Positions 28,607 through 37,258 of a stretch of DNA of 64,000 nucleotides are shown one piece after another. Numbering within the stretch: position 1 is the first letter of the stretch; each line of letters opens with the position of its first letter. Made by a program: the position numbers and the translations under genes. This DNA comes from Pseudomonas sp. S09G 359 (lineage in GTDB: Bacteria > Pseudomonadota > Gammaproteobacteria > Pseudomonadales > Pseudomonadaceae): the NCBI RefSeq assembly GCF_002843605.1, contig NZ_CP025263.1, forward strand, positions 1,928,501 through 1,992,500. The letters are read 5' to 3'. Below the pieces are notes generated by a model that did not search any database, was not told where the DNA came from, and was given only the letters and a program-made list of their open reading frames with translations.

Positions 28607-28942
28607 GTGGTGAATGTTGAACAACTGAAAAGCAGCGTCAATCGCATGTCCGTCGACGTCGTGCGCGACGCGGTGAACGAGCTGCGCCTCGATGGCCTGG
28701 TCACGGAAGGCAAGACACCCTTTAACAAAGTGCATTTCAACACCTGTTTTGCCGAGATCGAGGCGTTGTTCCAGCGCGCCGGTTACCACAAGCAGCTGGA
28801 TGTGGTGGGGTATCAGGGGTTGCTCTACGCGTTGTACGACCCCGGCCGCTGGGAGGCGGTGGATGTACTGCGCTGGCTCAAGGAGTTCACCGACGCGGCC
28901 AGTGCGTCGCCGATCCTGCGGGCCGAATTGGTCAAGGCCTGA
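28607..28942 (+). CDS. Conserved-looking protein of unknown function, likely SOS-regulated
   Basis: A 111-residue soluble protein with no membrane segment and no motif I can name. The first half (residues 1-40) looks like a small helical domain (VDVVRDAVNELRLDGLVTEGK), the middle has a Phe/Cys stretch (FNKVHFNTCF) and the end is helical (WEAVDVLRWLKEFTDAA). The start is GTG at 28607 with AAGGGA six bases upstream. The LexA box 23 bases upstream implies induction by DNA damage. It is monocistronic, with the next gene 72 bases on. Function unknown; a role in the damage response is inferred only from the operator. Confidence 0.8.
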   Translation: MVNVEQLKSSVNRMSVDVVRDAVNELRLDGLVTEGKTPFNKVHFNTCFAEIEALFQRAGYHKQLDVVGYQGLLYALYDPGRWEAVDVLRWLKEFTDAASASPILRAELVKA

Positions 28943-29014
28943 GATCGCCGCTAGGCTCAATCACGCTCCATGCGGGATAATGCTCGGGTGTTTTTCCAGG
29001 CTTCGAGCATTTGC

Positions 29015-29905
29015 ATGTCCACTTCCGGTTTTTCCGCGTCCCAGCACCAAGCCAGCACCCTGTATTTGCCACCTGGGCCCTGGGCGACGGTGCTCGATTG
29101 CCTGTGCGAGCACTTTCCGGCTATCAGCCGTGAACATTGGCTGGACCGCATCGCGCGTGGTCGGGTGCTGGATATCAACGGCAGCCCCATCAGCGTGGGC
29201 CTGGCCTACAAGGAAGGCCTGTGCATCTATTACTTTCGCGAAGTGCCGAACGAGAAAGTCATTCCGGTGCAGGAAAGCATCCTGTACGCCGATGAGCACC
29301 TGGTGGTGGCGGATAAACCGCATTTCCTGCCCGTGACCCCGGCCGGTGAGTATGTGGAGCAAACCCTGTTGCGTCGCCTGATCCGCCGCCTCGACAACCC
29401 GGCGCTGGTGCCCCTGCATCGCATCGACCGGCACACGGCGGGCCTGGTGCTGTTCTCGGCCAACCCGGCGAGCCGCTCGGCTTACCAGCAGCTGTTTCCC
29501 ACACGCAAAATCGATAAATTCTACGAAGCCATCGCCCCGGCCCTGCCGCGGCTGACCTTCCCCCTGGTGCATAAAAGTCGCCTGGTGGACGGCGAGCCGT
29601 TCTTTCGCATGCAGGAAGGCGAGGGCGCCAGCAATACGGAAACCGCCGTTGAAGTGCGTGAGAAAAATGCCGATTTATGGCGCTACGGGCTGTTCCCGGT
29701 GACGGGCAAGAAGCATCAACTGCGCGTGCATATGACGGCGCTGGGGGCGAGTATCTGTAATGATCCGTTCTACCCTGATGTGATCAAGGACGCCGTCGAC
29801 GACTACGCCAACCCCCTCAAGCTGCTGGCCCAGGGCGTGCGTTTTATCGACCCGGTCACCGCTGAAGAACGCAGTTTTCGCAGCCAGATCACCCTCGACT
29901 GGTAA
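29015..29905 (+). CDS. RluA-family pseudouridine synthase
   Basis: A 296-residue enzyme that isomerises uridine in rRNA or tRNA. The catalytic motif is HRIDRHTAGLVLF near residue 128, with the active-site Asp in RIDR. EHLVVADKPHFLPVTP near 87 and HQLRVHMTALG near 234 are other family blocks. An N-terminal S4-like segment (HWLDRIARGRVLDINGSPIS, about 45-65) is present. I start at ATG 29015; an ATG 15 codons earlier is also in frame. Which RNA position is modified cannot be read from the sequence. Confidence 0.88.
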   Translation: MSTSGFSASQHQASTLYLPPGPWATVLDCLCEHFPAISREHWLDRIARGRVLDINGSPISVGLAYKEGLCIYYFREVPNEKVIPVQESILYADEHLVVADKPHFLPVTPAGEYVEQTLLRRLIRRLDNPALVPLHRIDRHTAGLVLFSANPASRSAYQQLFPTRKIDKFYEAIAPALPRLTFPLVHKSRLVDGEPFFRMQEGEGASNTETAVEVREKNADLWRYGLFPVTGKKHQLRVHMTALGASICNDPFYPDVIKDAVDDYANPLKLLAQGVRFIDPVTAEERSFRSQITLDW

Positions 29906-29921
29906 CCCCCGGATACGACAA

Positions 29922-29940
29922 GGCCCGCACGAGGCGGGCC
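29922..29940. terminator. GC-rich hairpin between convergent genes
   Basis: The stem GGCCCGC/GCGGGCC has an ACGAG loop between the pseudouridine synthase and lipoprotein genes. There is no proper T-run on either side, so it is at best a weak terminator. Confidence 0.45.
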
Positions 29941-29960
29941 CTGTTGGCAAACGCTGTGGC

Positions 29961-30182
29961 TTACAGGTCTTTAACGGTGCGGACCTGATCCTTGTTGATA
30001 CGGGTCTGCTTGCCGTCCAGTTGCTCGAACTCGTAGAAGCCCGAATCCTTGTCGAATTTAGGGGTGTCGACGGCCTGGATTTCGCGACCGTCATTCAGGG
30101 TGATCACTGTAGGCGAGGCGCAACCGGCGAGGGTAGCGAGGCCCAGTGCAAGCATGAGAGCGGCGATGGTCCGTTGAGTCAT
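29961..30182 (-). CDS. YgdI/YgdR-family small lipoprotein
   Basis: A 73-residue lipoprotein. A signal peptide ends in the lipobox LAGC (Cys at 21), followed by the compact DUF903/YgdI-like beta domain: VITLNDGREIQAVDTPKFDKDSG, then a YEFEQLDGKQTRINKDQV stretch. The start is ATG at 30182 with GGAG eight bases upstream; upstream in-frame codons lack a ribosome site. Proteins of this family sit in the cell envelope and have no assigned function. Confidence 0.88.
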   Translation of the reverse strand: MTQRTIAALMLALGLATLAGCASPTVITLNDGREIQAVDTPKFDKDSGFYEFEQLDGKQTRINKDQVRTVKDL

Positions 30183-30263
30183 GGGTGTTGTCTCCGAGAG
30201 AATACTTTTTAATTGCTGACCTTGTGACGTGTAAGACGTCGCCAAAGTTCCTTGTGCGAAAGT

Positions 30264-30866
30264 TCATTCTGACACGTCAGACCTTGGGTGCAACAGCTCC
30301 GGCGTATTCAGGTTGGCCAGGCGCGGATCATCCGCCGGGCATTCCAGGCCGATGCCACCCAGTTGCAGGAAGATCTTGCGCGGGCTGCGCTCTCCGGCAT
30401 GCCAGGCCTGTTCTACCTCGGCTTGCAGGTACGTCGGGATGATGCAGATCAAGGGTTCCCAGAATTCGCCGTGACGCACCATGACCGGCCAGAGTGGGTT
30501 GCGTTGCAGGGTGTCACGCAAATCGCTGAGTAATTGCTCGTCGATATTTGGCACATCACAGGGCAGTACCAGCAGGTGCGCATGCCGCGCCGCCGCCAAC
30601 CCGGCGCGGATGCCGGCCAGCGGGCCTGGGAAGTCCGGGCTGTCGTCGCTCACCAGTTGGTCGGCGTAGGGGGCATAGCGAGCATGGTTGCGGTTGCACG
30701 AGATGATCAAGTCATCGGTCAGTGGCCGGACCAGGCGTTGTAGATGGGCGATCAGGGGCTGGCCGTGCCACTCCAGCAGGCCTTTGTCCTGGCCACCCAT
30801 GCGCTGGCCGCGGCCGCCGGCCAGCAGCAGAATCGAACAGGGCAGGGACGAAGAATCGAGAGACAT
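30264..30866 (-). CDS. mobA: Molybdenum cofactor guanylyltransferase MobA
   Basis: A 200-residue enzyme that attaches GMP to molybdopterin to form the guanine dinucleotide cofactor. The nucleotide-binding signature [21 protein letters not shown] is at residues 11-31, with [10 protein letters not shown] near 80 and the metal-binding LPCDVPN near 102. The start is ATG at 30866 after GGAA. It is divergent from moaB-moeA with only 76 bases between, a natural arrangement for common control of cofactor synthesis. Confidence 0.94.
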   Translation of the reverse strand: MSLDSSSLPCSILLLAGGRGQRMGGQDKGLLEWHGQPLIAHLQRLVRPLTDDLIISCNRNHARYAPYADQLVSDDSPDFPGPLAGIRAGLAAARHAHLLVLPCDVPNIDEQLLSDLRDTLQRNPLWPVMVRHGEFWEPLICIIPTYLQAEVEQAWHAGERSPRKIFLQLGGIGLECPADDPRLANLNTPELLHPRSDVSE

Positions 30867-30900
30867 GGCGGTTCCGCTGCGGCAGTTAAATAGGGCCCTG

Positions 30901-30909
30901 TGATATAAC
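30901..30909 (+). promoter_or_regulatory. Extended -10 promoter of moaB-moeA
   Basis: TGATATAAC fits the TGnTATAAT extended -10 element. It lies 34 bases before the moaB start, in the short mobA-moaB divergent spacer. No clear -35 is present, as is usual for extended -10 promoters. Confidence 0.5.
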
Positions 30910-30942
30910 ATCGGGCTGTTCCTTCGACAACCGGACCGAGCC

Positions 30943-31482
30943 ATGAAAGCCAAGGCTGATGCGCCCTTCGTACCCCTGAATATCGCTGTGCTGACGGTCA
31001 GCGATACCCGCACCCTCGAAACCGACACGTCCGGCCAGGTCTTCGTCGACCGCCTGAGCGCCGCCGGCCACAACCTGGCCGAGCGCGTGCTGCTCAAGGA
31101 CGACCTCTACAAGATCCGCGCCCAGGTCGCCCACTGGATCGCCGAAGACGTGGTGCAAGTGGTGCTGATCACCGGCGGCACCGGCTTCACCGGCCGCGAC
31201 AGCACGCCCGAAGCGGTGAGCTGCCTGCTGGACAAGCAGGTCGACGGGTTTGGCGAGTTGTTCCGCCAGATCTCCGTGGCCGATATCGGCACCTCCACCG
31301 TGCAATCGCGCGCCCTCGCTGGCCTGGCCAATGGCACGCTGGTGTGCTGCCTGCCGGGCTCCACCAATGCGGTGCGCACCGGCTGGGATGGCATCCTCGC
31401 CGAGCAACTGGATAACCGCCACCGCCCGTGCAACTTCGTGCCGCACCTCAAGCAGGCCGAGCCCTGTGAATCCCGTGGGTAA
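30943..31482 (+). CDS. moaB: Molybdenum cofactor biosynthesis protein MoaB
   Basis: A 179-residue MoaB/MogA-type protein, expected to adenylylate molybdopterin before molybdate insertion. The family loop [18 protein letters not shown] is near residue 75, VLTVSDTR at 16-23 forms the first strand, and GLPGSTNA-like [16 protein letters not shown] is near 142. Its stop lies inside the proposed beginning of moeA (17-base overlap), so the two are co-translated. mobA is divergent upstream. Confidence 0.93.
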   Translation: MKAKADAPFVPLNIAVLTVSDTRTLETDTSGQVFVDRLSAAGHNLAERVLLKDDLYKIRAQVAHWIAEDVVQVVLITGGTGFTGRDSTPEAVSCLLDKQVDGFGELFRQISVADIGTSTVQSRALAGLANGTLVCCLPGSTNAVRTGWDGILAEQLDNRHRPCNFVPHLKQAEPCESRG

Positions 31483-32692
31483 GCCCGGCAAGACCGGCGC
31501 CCTGATGCCGGTGGAAGACGCCTTGCAGCAACTGCTGGACATGGCCGCCGCCGCGCCGATCCGCGAGCAGCAGGTGCTGCCCCTGGCCGACTGCGATGGC
31601 CGCGTCTTGGCCCAGGACCTGATCTCCACCCTCGACCTGCCGCCCTGGCCCAACAGCGCCATGGACGGTTACGCCCTGCGCCTGGCCGACTGGGCCGGTG
31701 AGCCGCTGGTCGTGAGCCAGCGCATTTTTGCCGGCAATGCGCCGCAACCTTTGGCGGCCGGCACCTGCGCGCGCATCTTCACCGGCGCGCCAGTACCCGC
31801 AGGCGCCGACTGCGTGGAAATGCAGGAAAACGCCGTGGTCCACGCCGACGAGCGCGTGAGCTTCAGCGAGCCGCTGCACGTGGGCCAGAACATCCGCCCC
31901 CAGGGCCAGGAAACCACGGTCGGCGAGACGGTGCTCACCGCCGGTACGCGCCTGGGCCCGATAGAATTGGGGCTGGCCGCCTCCCTTGGGCAGGCTCACC
32001 TGAGCGTGATCCGCCGCCCCCGCGTGGCCGTGCTGTCTACCGGGGACGAGTTGATCGAACCGGGCCTGCCCCTGGGGCCGGGCCAGATCTACAACAGCAA
32101 CCGCCGCGTGCTGTGCAGTTGGCTGGCGCGCATGGGCTGCGAAGTGATCGACGCCGGCATCCTCCCGGATGACCTGGAAAAAACCCGCACGCGCCTGGCC
32201 GGCCTGAGCAATGTCGACCTGATCCTGTCCACCGGCGGTGTCTCGGTGGGCGAGGCCGACTTCCTCGGCATTGCCCTACGTGAAGAGGGCGAACTGGCCC
32301 TGTGGAAACTGGCGATCAAGCCGGGCAAGCCGCTGACCTTCGGGCATTTTCGTGGCGTGCCGGTGATCGGCCTGCCGGGCAACCCGGCCTCGACCCTGGT
32401 GACCTTTGCGCTGTTGGCCCGTCCTTATCTGCTACGTCGCCAGGGTGTAGATGAGGTGGAACCGTTGCGTTTTGAAGTGCCGGTGGGGTTCACCTGGCCC
32501 AAGCCGGGCAACCGCCGCGAGTATTTGCGCGGGCGCATCGAGCAGGGCAAGGCGATCATCTACCGCAACCAAAGCTCCGGCGTACTGCGCAGCGCGGCGT
32601 GGGCGGAGGGGTTCGTGGAGGTGTTGGAAGGGACGACGCTGGAGATGGGCGATCGGGTCAATTTCATCCCGCTGAGTGAAGTCTTGAACTGA
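31466..32692 (+). CDS. moeA: Molybdopterin molybdenumtransferase MoeA
   Basis: Inserts molybdenum into adenylylated molybdopterin. Family motifs: PPWPNSAMDGYALR near residue 60, AARIFTGAPVPAGAD-like region near 105, VLSTGDEL near 190, LSTGGVSVGEADF near 255 and VIGLPGNPAST near 305, followed by the beta-barrel domain IV. I take GTG at 31466 (MNPVGKPG, 408 residues), overlapping moaB; ATG at 31505 would give 395 residues. Neither has a strong ribosome site, so coupling to moaB translation is probable. A composite REP doublet follows the stop. Confidence 0.92.
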   Translation: MNPVGKPGKTGALMPVEDALQQLLDMAAAAPIREQQVLPLADCDGRVLAQDLISTLDLPPWPNSAMDGYALRLADWAGEPLVVSQRIFAGNAPQPLAAGTCARIFTGAPVPAGADCVEMQENAVVHADERVSFSEPLHVGQNIRPQGQETTVGETVLTAGTRLGPIELGLAASLGQAHLSVIRRPRVAVLSTGDELIEPGLPLGPGQIYNSNRRVLCSWLARMGCEVIDAGILPDDLEKTRTRLAGLSNVDLILSTGGVSVGEADFLGIALREEGELALWKLAIKPGKPLTFGHFRGVPVIGLPGNPASTLVTFALLARPYLLRRQGVDEVEPLRFEVPVGFTWPKPGNRREYLRGRIEQGKAIIYRNQSSGVLRSAAWAEGFVEVLEGTTLEMGDRVNFIPLSEVLN

Positions 32693-32704
32693 TCACAAAA
32701 CCCA

Positions 32705-32812
32705 ATTTGGGAGGGGCGGTGCGACGATTCGACTTGCCCCCGATGGCGGTGTGTCAGATATGAATGAGCTGACTGACACACCGCCATCGGGAGCAAGCCC
32801 CCTCCCACAATT
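32705..32812. repeat. Composite REP doublet (long-insert arm plus short arm)
   Basis: The left arm has the long form, gggaggggcggtgcgacgat through tcgacttgcccccgatgg; the right arm is the short form catcgggagcaagcccc-ctcccac. The inner parts pair (GCGGTGTGTCAG with CTGACACACCGC). The doublet therefore joins two arm types. Confidence 0.88.
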
Positions 32813-32836
32813 GGATCTTTGTAGGTCTGGAGGAAC

Positions 32837-33166
32837 TCAGTAGTCGTCCCCACGCTCAGTCACATCCCGCTCCACCGGCCCGGCGTTCGGGTCATAACCC
32901 ACCGGGAATTTGCCTTTGAGGGTCCAGGCAAACGCAATGATCTCGGCAATCGTGCGGTACAACTCCTCCGGGATACTGTCCCCCAGCTCCATGCGCGCCA
33001 GCAGCTTGACCAGCTCGGCATTCTCATAGATCGGTACTTCATTTTCCCGCGCCAGTTTCAGGATGGCTTCGGCCAATGCGTCGTCGCCCTTTGCGGTCAA
33101 CGTCGGCGCTTGCTGGCCGTCGTACTTGAGCGCAATCGCCTGGCGGGGTGGGCTGGGGTTTTTCAT
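32837..33166 (-). CDS. FlhB C-terminal-domain-like protein (FhlB type)
   Basis: A 109-residue soluble protein matching only the cytoplasmic C-terminal part of the export-gate protein FlhB: AIALKYDGQQAPTLTAKG, then ENEVPIYENAELVKLL and IPEELYRTIAEIIAFAW. It begins just after where FlhB cleaves itself at NPTH; the membrane part and the NPTH site are absent. Similar stand-alone FlhB-like proteins are known in flagellated bacteria. It is coupled (ATGA) to the upstream FliK-like gene, so the two probably work together in export substrate switching or a related process. Confidence 0.85.
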   Translation of the reverse strand: MKNPSPPRQAIALKYDGQQAPTLTAKGDDALAEAILKLARENEVPIYENAELVKLLARMELGDSIPEELYRTIAEIIAFAWTLKGKFPVGYDPNAGPVERDVTERGDDY

Positions 33167-34740
33167 GCGGTTTCGTCCACCCAGCGTTGCTCCAGTCCGG
33201 TTTTTGGCCCGCGCGGCGGTGTGCCGAGGTGGCAATCCAGGTCGCCGACGTTGAGGCCGGAGTTCACCAGGCGTTCGCGCAGGTTGCCCAAATGGCTTTC
33301 GATCAGGCTGGCGGTAAACGGGCGGGTCGCCCAGAGCTGGCTGGACAGTTTGCCCTGAGTCAGTTGCGCCTGGACCTGCAGTGGCCCCAGTGGCTCCATG
33401 TCGAGGGCCATTTCGACGCGCCAGAGCATCTGTTTCGGGTCTTTTTTGTCTTTGCGTCCGGGCTGGTCCTTGTCCGGCGCCGGTTCTTCGCGCTGGAACT
33501 TGACCTGCAGTGGCACGATGTCTTGCAGGGTGCGCATCGGGATTTCCAGCTGCCAAGTGGTCTGCAGGCGGCCGTCGGCGGTGGTGCCGGTTTGTTCCAG
33601 GCTCGACAGTTGGTGGCTCTGCAAGCGCGAGATGGCGCCGGCGGCCAGGCGCAGCAGGTTTTCCAGGTCGCCTTCGCCCTCCAGTTTGGCCATCAGCCGC
33701 TCGGGCAGCGGGAAGCCCACCGGTGTTTGGCGAGCGCTGACCTGACCCAAGGTATTCAACGGGCTGCGCACAAAGTTCGGCATCACCTGGGCCAGGGTAT
33801 TGGCCGCCAGGATGGCACTCAGGTTGGTGCTGGCGGGCAGGGCTGGCAGCAGGTCTGCGACCAGCCGCAGCAGGGCGCCCTTCATGTCCAGCGGTGGCAC
33901 TTGCGGGTTTTGCCCCGCGAGCAGTTTGGCTTCCAGAAACGCGCCGCTGTTCTGGATCACCTGGGCCAGCACCTTGGGGTTGCTCACCTGGGCCAGGTCG
34001 GGCAGGGCCGCCAGCAAACGCTCGGCCGCCGCACGCAGGTCGGCGGAGGTACTGTCGCCACGCGGCAGGTTCTGGATCGCGGTGAAGACCGCATCCAGCG
34101 AGCCCTGACGACTTTGCTGGGTGGCGAGCTGTTGCGTGACCGCCAATTGATCCTTGAGGCCACTCAAGGGCACAAAGTTCAGGGTCTGCGCGTTTTGCAC
34201 CACGGCGCTGAGCAGGCTGCCGACGCGCAACGGTTGCGGGCTTTCCACGGTCAGCGTGGCGCCGGCCAGGGCGTTGTTGAGCACGGTCACCAGTGAACGG
34301 TAGATCGCCGGTTGCGCCGTGCCTTGCGGCAGCATCTGGGTGGTCAGCACCTTGGCTTGCAACAGCGTGCCCACGGGCATTTGGTTGGTATCGATGCGGG
34401 TGAGGGCGGCGACATTGGCACTCAAGGCCTGTTGCAGGCTGAGGGTCAGGTTGCCCGCCGGTGTCTGGCTCACCGCCACATTGCTGCCCAACGGCAACGG
34501 CTGGGCGCTGCTGGCCTGCACCAGGGTCTGGCGGCCGCCGTCCAGGGTCAGCTTGAGCAGCAATTGAAAGGCTTCGCCGCCTTGTTTAAGGGCGATGACT
34601 TCGGCATTCGCGGTTTTCCCAGGGTCAATCAAGCCGATCTGCGGTTCGAGCAGTTTCAGCAGCTCACCGCCCGCAGGCAGCGGGGCAGGCCCGGTGGCGG
34701 GGGCTGGAGGCAGCGTAGGAAGGTTGATCTCACCGGTCAT
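33163..34740 (-). CDS. FliK-like flagellar hook-length control family protein
   Basis: A 525-residue protein, Leu/Gln/Pro-rich, with the FliK-type C-terminal core near residues 420-505 (LWRVEMALDMEPLGPLQVQAQLTQGKLSSQLWA, read in pieces: LGPLQVQ and SSQLWA). A long low-complexity region precedes it. FliK senses hook length and switches the FlhB gate; its coupling to an FlhB-like gene supports the call. It is not in a flagellar cluster here. The start is ATG at 34740 (MTGEINLP); 17 in-frame codons upstream lack support. It is divergent from the ccm operon. Confidence 0.75.
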   Translation of the reverse strand: MTGEINLPTLPPAPATGPAPLPAGGELLKLLEPQIGLIDPGKTANAEVIALKQGGEAFQLLLKLTLDGGRQTLVQASSAQPLPLGSNVAVSQTPAGNLTLSLQQALSANVAALTRIDTNQMPVGTLLQAKVLTTQMLPQGTAQPAIYRSLVTVLNNALAGATLTVESPQPLRVGSLLSAVVQNAQTLNFVPLSGLKDQLAVTQQLATQQSRQGSLDAVFTAIQNLPRGDSTSADLRAAAERLLAALPDLAQVSNPKVLAQVIQNSGAFLEAKLLAGQNPQVPPLDMKGALLRLVADLLPALPASTNLSAILAANTLAQVMPNFVRSPLNTLGQVSARQTPVGFPLPERLMAKLEGEGDLENLLRLAAGAISRLQSHQLSSLEQTGTTADGRLQTTWQLEIPMRTLQDIVPLQVKFQREEPAPDKDQPGRKDKKDPKQMLWRVEMALDMEPLGPLQVQAQLTQGKLSSQLWATRPFTASLIESHLGNLRERLVNSGLNVGDLDCHLGTPPRGPKTGLEQRWVDETA

Positions 34741-34792
34741 CGTGCACGTCGTCTCTGGGGAAATTGCCCTCTTTAGAGTAGGGCATCGCATG

Positions 34793-34940
34793 TATAATGC
34801 CGCCCGTCTGCAAAGAGAGCGCTAAAAACCTCACAACTATTTGATCCAGCTCTCTAAAATCGGTCGCCAAAGCCGTTATTGTGCATCTCTCTATAACGGC
34901 CGCTGCACCGCCGACTTGAACCGTAAAGGCCCGCGATCTC
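34793..34940 (+). promoter_or_regulatory. ccm operon promoter and leader
   Basis: TATAAT at 34793-34798 is a perfect -10 box; the -35 is poor. The 140-base leader contains a stable hairpin, GCCGTTAT/ATAACGGC with a 13-base loop (34872-34900), and a longer-range GAGAGC/GCTCTC pairing. No open frame of note is present in it. Confidence 0.55.
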
Positions 34941-35576
34941 TTGACCAGCCCTCTTCTTGAAGCCGTAGCGCTCTCCTGTGAACGCGACCTGCGCCTGCTG
35001 TTCGAACACCTCGAACTGCGCCTGGCGGGCGGCGACATGGTGCAGGTCAGTGGCCCCAACGGCAGTGGCAAGACCAGCCTGCTGCGCCTGCTGGCCGGGT
35101 TGATGCAGCCCACGGCTGGCGAAGTGCGGCTCAACGGCAAGCCCCTCAACGAACAACGCGCCGAACTCGCTCGCAACTTGATCTGGATCGGCCACGCTGC
35201 CGGCATCAAGGACGTGCTCAGCGCCGAAGAAAACCTCAGCTGGCTCAGCGCCCTGCATCACCCCGCGTCTCGCAATGCCATCTGGCAGGCCTTGGCGGCT
35301 GTCGGCCTCAAGGGCTTTGAAGACGTGCCCTGTCACACCCTGTCCGCCGGCCAGCAGCGCCGTGTGGCCCTGGCGCGTTTGTACCTGCCCGGCCCGCCGC
35401 TGTGGATTCTCGACGAACCGTTCACCGCCCTCGACAAACACGGCGTTGCCCAACTCGAAGAACACCTGGCCCAACACTGCGAGCAGGGCGGCACCGTATT
35501 GCTGACCACCCACCACACACTCTCGCGGTTACCCGCCGGGTACCGCGACCTGGATTTGGGGCGGTGGTCAGCATGA
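34941..35576 (+). CDS. ccmA: Cytochrome c biogenesis ATP-binding protein CcmA
   Basis: A 211-residue ABC ATPase of the CcmAB(C) complex, which releases holo-CcmE for haem delivery. Walker [15 protein letters not shown] is at 38-51, the signature [14 protein letters not shown] near 134 and Walker B LWILDEP near 155, followed by the switch His in LLTTHHT. The start is TTG at 34941, with AAAGG about 11 bases upstream; no better start exists in the family-aligned region. First gene of a tightly overlapping operon that runs to ccmI. Confidence 0.95.
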   Translation: MTSPLLEAVALSCERDLRLLFEHLELRLAGGDMVQVSGPNGSGKTSLLRLLAGLMQPTAGEVRLNGKPLNEQRAELARNLIWIGHAAGIKDVLSAEENLSWLSALHHPASRNAIWQALAAVGLKGFEDVPCHTLSAGQQRRVALARLYLPGPPLWILDEPFTALDKHGVAQLEEHLAQHCEQGGTVLLTTHHTLSRLPAGYRDLDLGRWSA

Positions 35577-36241
35577 GTGTGTTCGCCCTGCTGGTCGCCC
35601 GCGAAGCGCGGCTGCTGTGCCGTCGCCCGGCCGAGTTGGCCAACCCGCTGGTATTCTTTGCGATTGTGATCGCGCTGTTTCCGTTGGCGGTCGGCCCCGA
35701 GACTAAACTGTTGCAAACCTTGTCCCCGGGACTGGTGTGGGTAGCGGCACTGTTATCGGTGCTGCTCTCGCTGGATGGGCTGTTTCGCAGTGATTTCGAG
35801 GACGGTTCCCTGGAACAGTGGGTCCTTTCGTCGCACCCATTGCCACTTCTGGTACTGGCCAAGGTGCTGGCACACTGGGCTTTTTCCGGCTTGGCGCTAG
35901 TCTTGCTCTCGCCGCTGCTGGCGATGATGCTGGGCTTGCCCGTCGAATGCCTGCCGGTATTGTTGCTTTCCTTGTTGCTCGGTACGCCGGTGCTCAGCCT
36001 GTTGGGGGCGGTGGGCGCAGCGTTGACCGTCGGTTTGAAGCGCGGTGGCCTGTTACTGGCCCTGCTGATTCTGCCTTTGTATATCCCGGTGTTGATCCTG
36101 GGCAGCGGCGCCTTGCAGGCCGCGCTCATGGGCATGCCGGCGAGCGGTTACCTCCTGTGGCTTGGTAGCCTGACCGCCCTGGCGGTAACCCTGACACCCT
36201 TTGCTATAGCGGCCGGCCTGAAAATCAGCGTCGGCGAATAA
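35573..36241 (+). CDS. ccmB: Haem exporter membrane protein CcmB
   Basis: A 222-residue inner-membrane subunit with six hydrophobic segments, pairing with CcmA. The family start ([24 protein letters not shown]) and the FEDGSLEQW loop near residue 77 are clear. The ATG overlaps the ccmA stop by four bases. Confidence 0.95.
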   Translation: MSVFALLVAREARLLCRRPAELANPLVFFAIVIALFPLAVGPETKLLQTLSPGLVWVAALLSVLLSLDGLFRSDFEDGSLEQWVLSSHPLPLLVLAKVLAHWAFSGLALVLLSPLLAMMLGLPVECLPVLLLSLLLGTPVLSLLGAVGAALTVGLKRGGLLLALLILPLYIPVLILGSGALQAALMGMPASGYLLWLGSLTALAVTLTPFAIAAGLKISVGE

Positions 36242-36317
36242 TGAGGTCTGGTTAAGCGTTATAACCTTAACCAGTAAAGACCCTGAGAGCTTCTTGCCAA
36301 GACAAGAGGCCACCGTG

Positions 36318-37085
36318 ATGGAAACAGCAATGAACTGGACCTGGTTTCATAAGCTCGGCTCGCCCAAATGGTTCTACGGCATCAGTGGCAAGCTGCTGCC
36401 GTGGTTTAGCATCGCAGCCGTGTTGCTGATCGGCATCGGCCTGGTCTGGGGCCTGGCCTTTGCGCCGCCCGACTACCAGCAAGGCAACAGCTTTCGCATC
36501 ATCTATATCCACGTGCCCGCCGCGATGCTCGCCCAGTCCTGCTACGTGATGCTGGCGGTGTGCGGCATCGTCGGCCTAGTGTGGAAGATGAAACTGGCGG
36601 ATGTGGCCCTGCAATGCGCCGCGCCCATCGGCGCGTGGATGACCGCCGTGGCGCTGGTCACCGGTGCGATCTGGGGCAAGCCCACCTGGGGTTCGTGGTG
36701 GGTGTGGGATGCGCGACTGACGTCGATGTTGATTCTGCTGTTCCTGTACTTCGGTCTGATTGCCCTGGGCAACGCGATCAGTAATCGTGACAGCGCCGCC
36801 AAGGCCTGCGCGGTGCTGGCGATTGTCGGCGTGATCAACATCCCGATCATCAAATACTCGGTGGAGTGGTGGAACACCCTGCACCAGGGCGCCACCTTCA
36901 CCCTCACTGAAAAACCGGCGATGCCCGTGGAAATGTGGGCGCCGCTGCTGCTGATGGTGCTGGGGTTCTACTGTTTCTTCGGCGCCGTATTGCTGATGCG
37001 CATGCGCCTCGAAGTGCTCAAGCGTGAAGCCCGCGCCAGTTGGGTCAAGGCTGAAGTGCAGAGCAGCCTGGGAGTGCGCGCATGA
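36318..37085 (+). CDS. ccmC: Haem lyase component CcmC
   Basis: A 255-residue inner-membrane protein that loads haem onto CcmE. The tryptophan-rich WWD signature [14 protein letters not shown] lies near residue 130, with flanking haem-ligand histidines expected in [10 protein letters not shown] (near 65) and [11 protein letters not shown] (near 190). I take ATG at 36318 with AAGAGG eight bases upstream; ATG at 36330 (MNWTWFHK), with GGAA before it, is an equally conventional choice. It overlaps ccmD by four bases. Confidence 0.94.
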   Translation: METAMNWTWFHKLGSPKWFYGISGKLLPWFSIAAVLLIGIGLVWGLAFAPPDYQQGNSFRIIYIHVPAAMLAQSCYVMLAVCGIVGLVWKMKLADVALQCAAPIGAWMTAVALVTGAIWGKPTWGSWWVWDARLTSMLILLFLYFGLIALGNAISNRDSAAKACAVLAIVGVINIPIIKYSVEWWNTLHQGATFTLTEKPAMPVEMWAPLLLMVLGFYCFFGAVLLMRMRLEVLKREARASWVKAEVQSSLGVRA

Positions 37086-37258
37086 GTTTTGCCTCGTTCA
37101 GTGATTTTCTCGCCATGGGCCATCACGGCCTGTATGTCTGGACGGCCTATGGCATTTGCCTGGCGGTGCTGGCCCTCAACGTCGCCGCGCCGATCCTGGC
37201 CCGCAAGCGTTACCTGCAACAAGAGGCGCGTCGTTTGCGCCGGGAGACCGAAAAGTGA
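37082..37258 (+). CDS. ccmD: Haem exporter accessory protein CcmD
   Basis: A 58-residue, single-helix membrane protein with the usual CcmD pattern: an aromatic N-terminus ([16 protein letters not shown]), one helix (about 18-38) and a basic coiled tail ([19 protein letters not shown]). It helps release holo-CcmE from the CcmABC complex. Its ends overlap ccmC (ATGA) and ccmE (GTGA). Confidence 0.93.
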   Translation: MSFASFSDFLAMGHHGLYVWTAYGICLAVLALNVAAPILARKRYLQQEARRLRRETEK

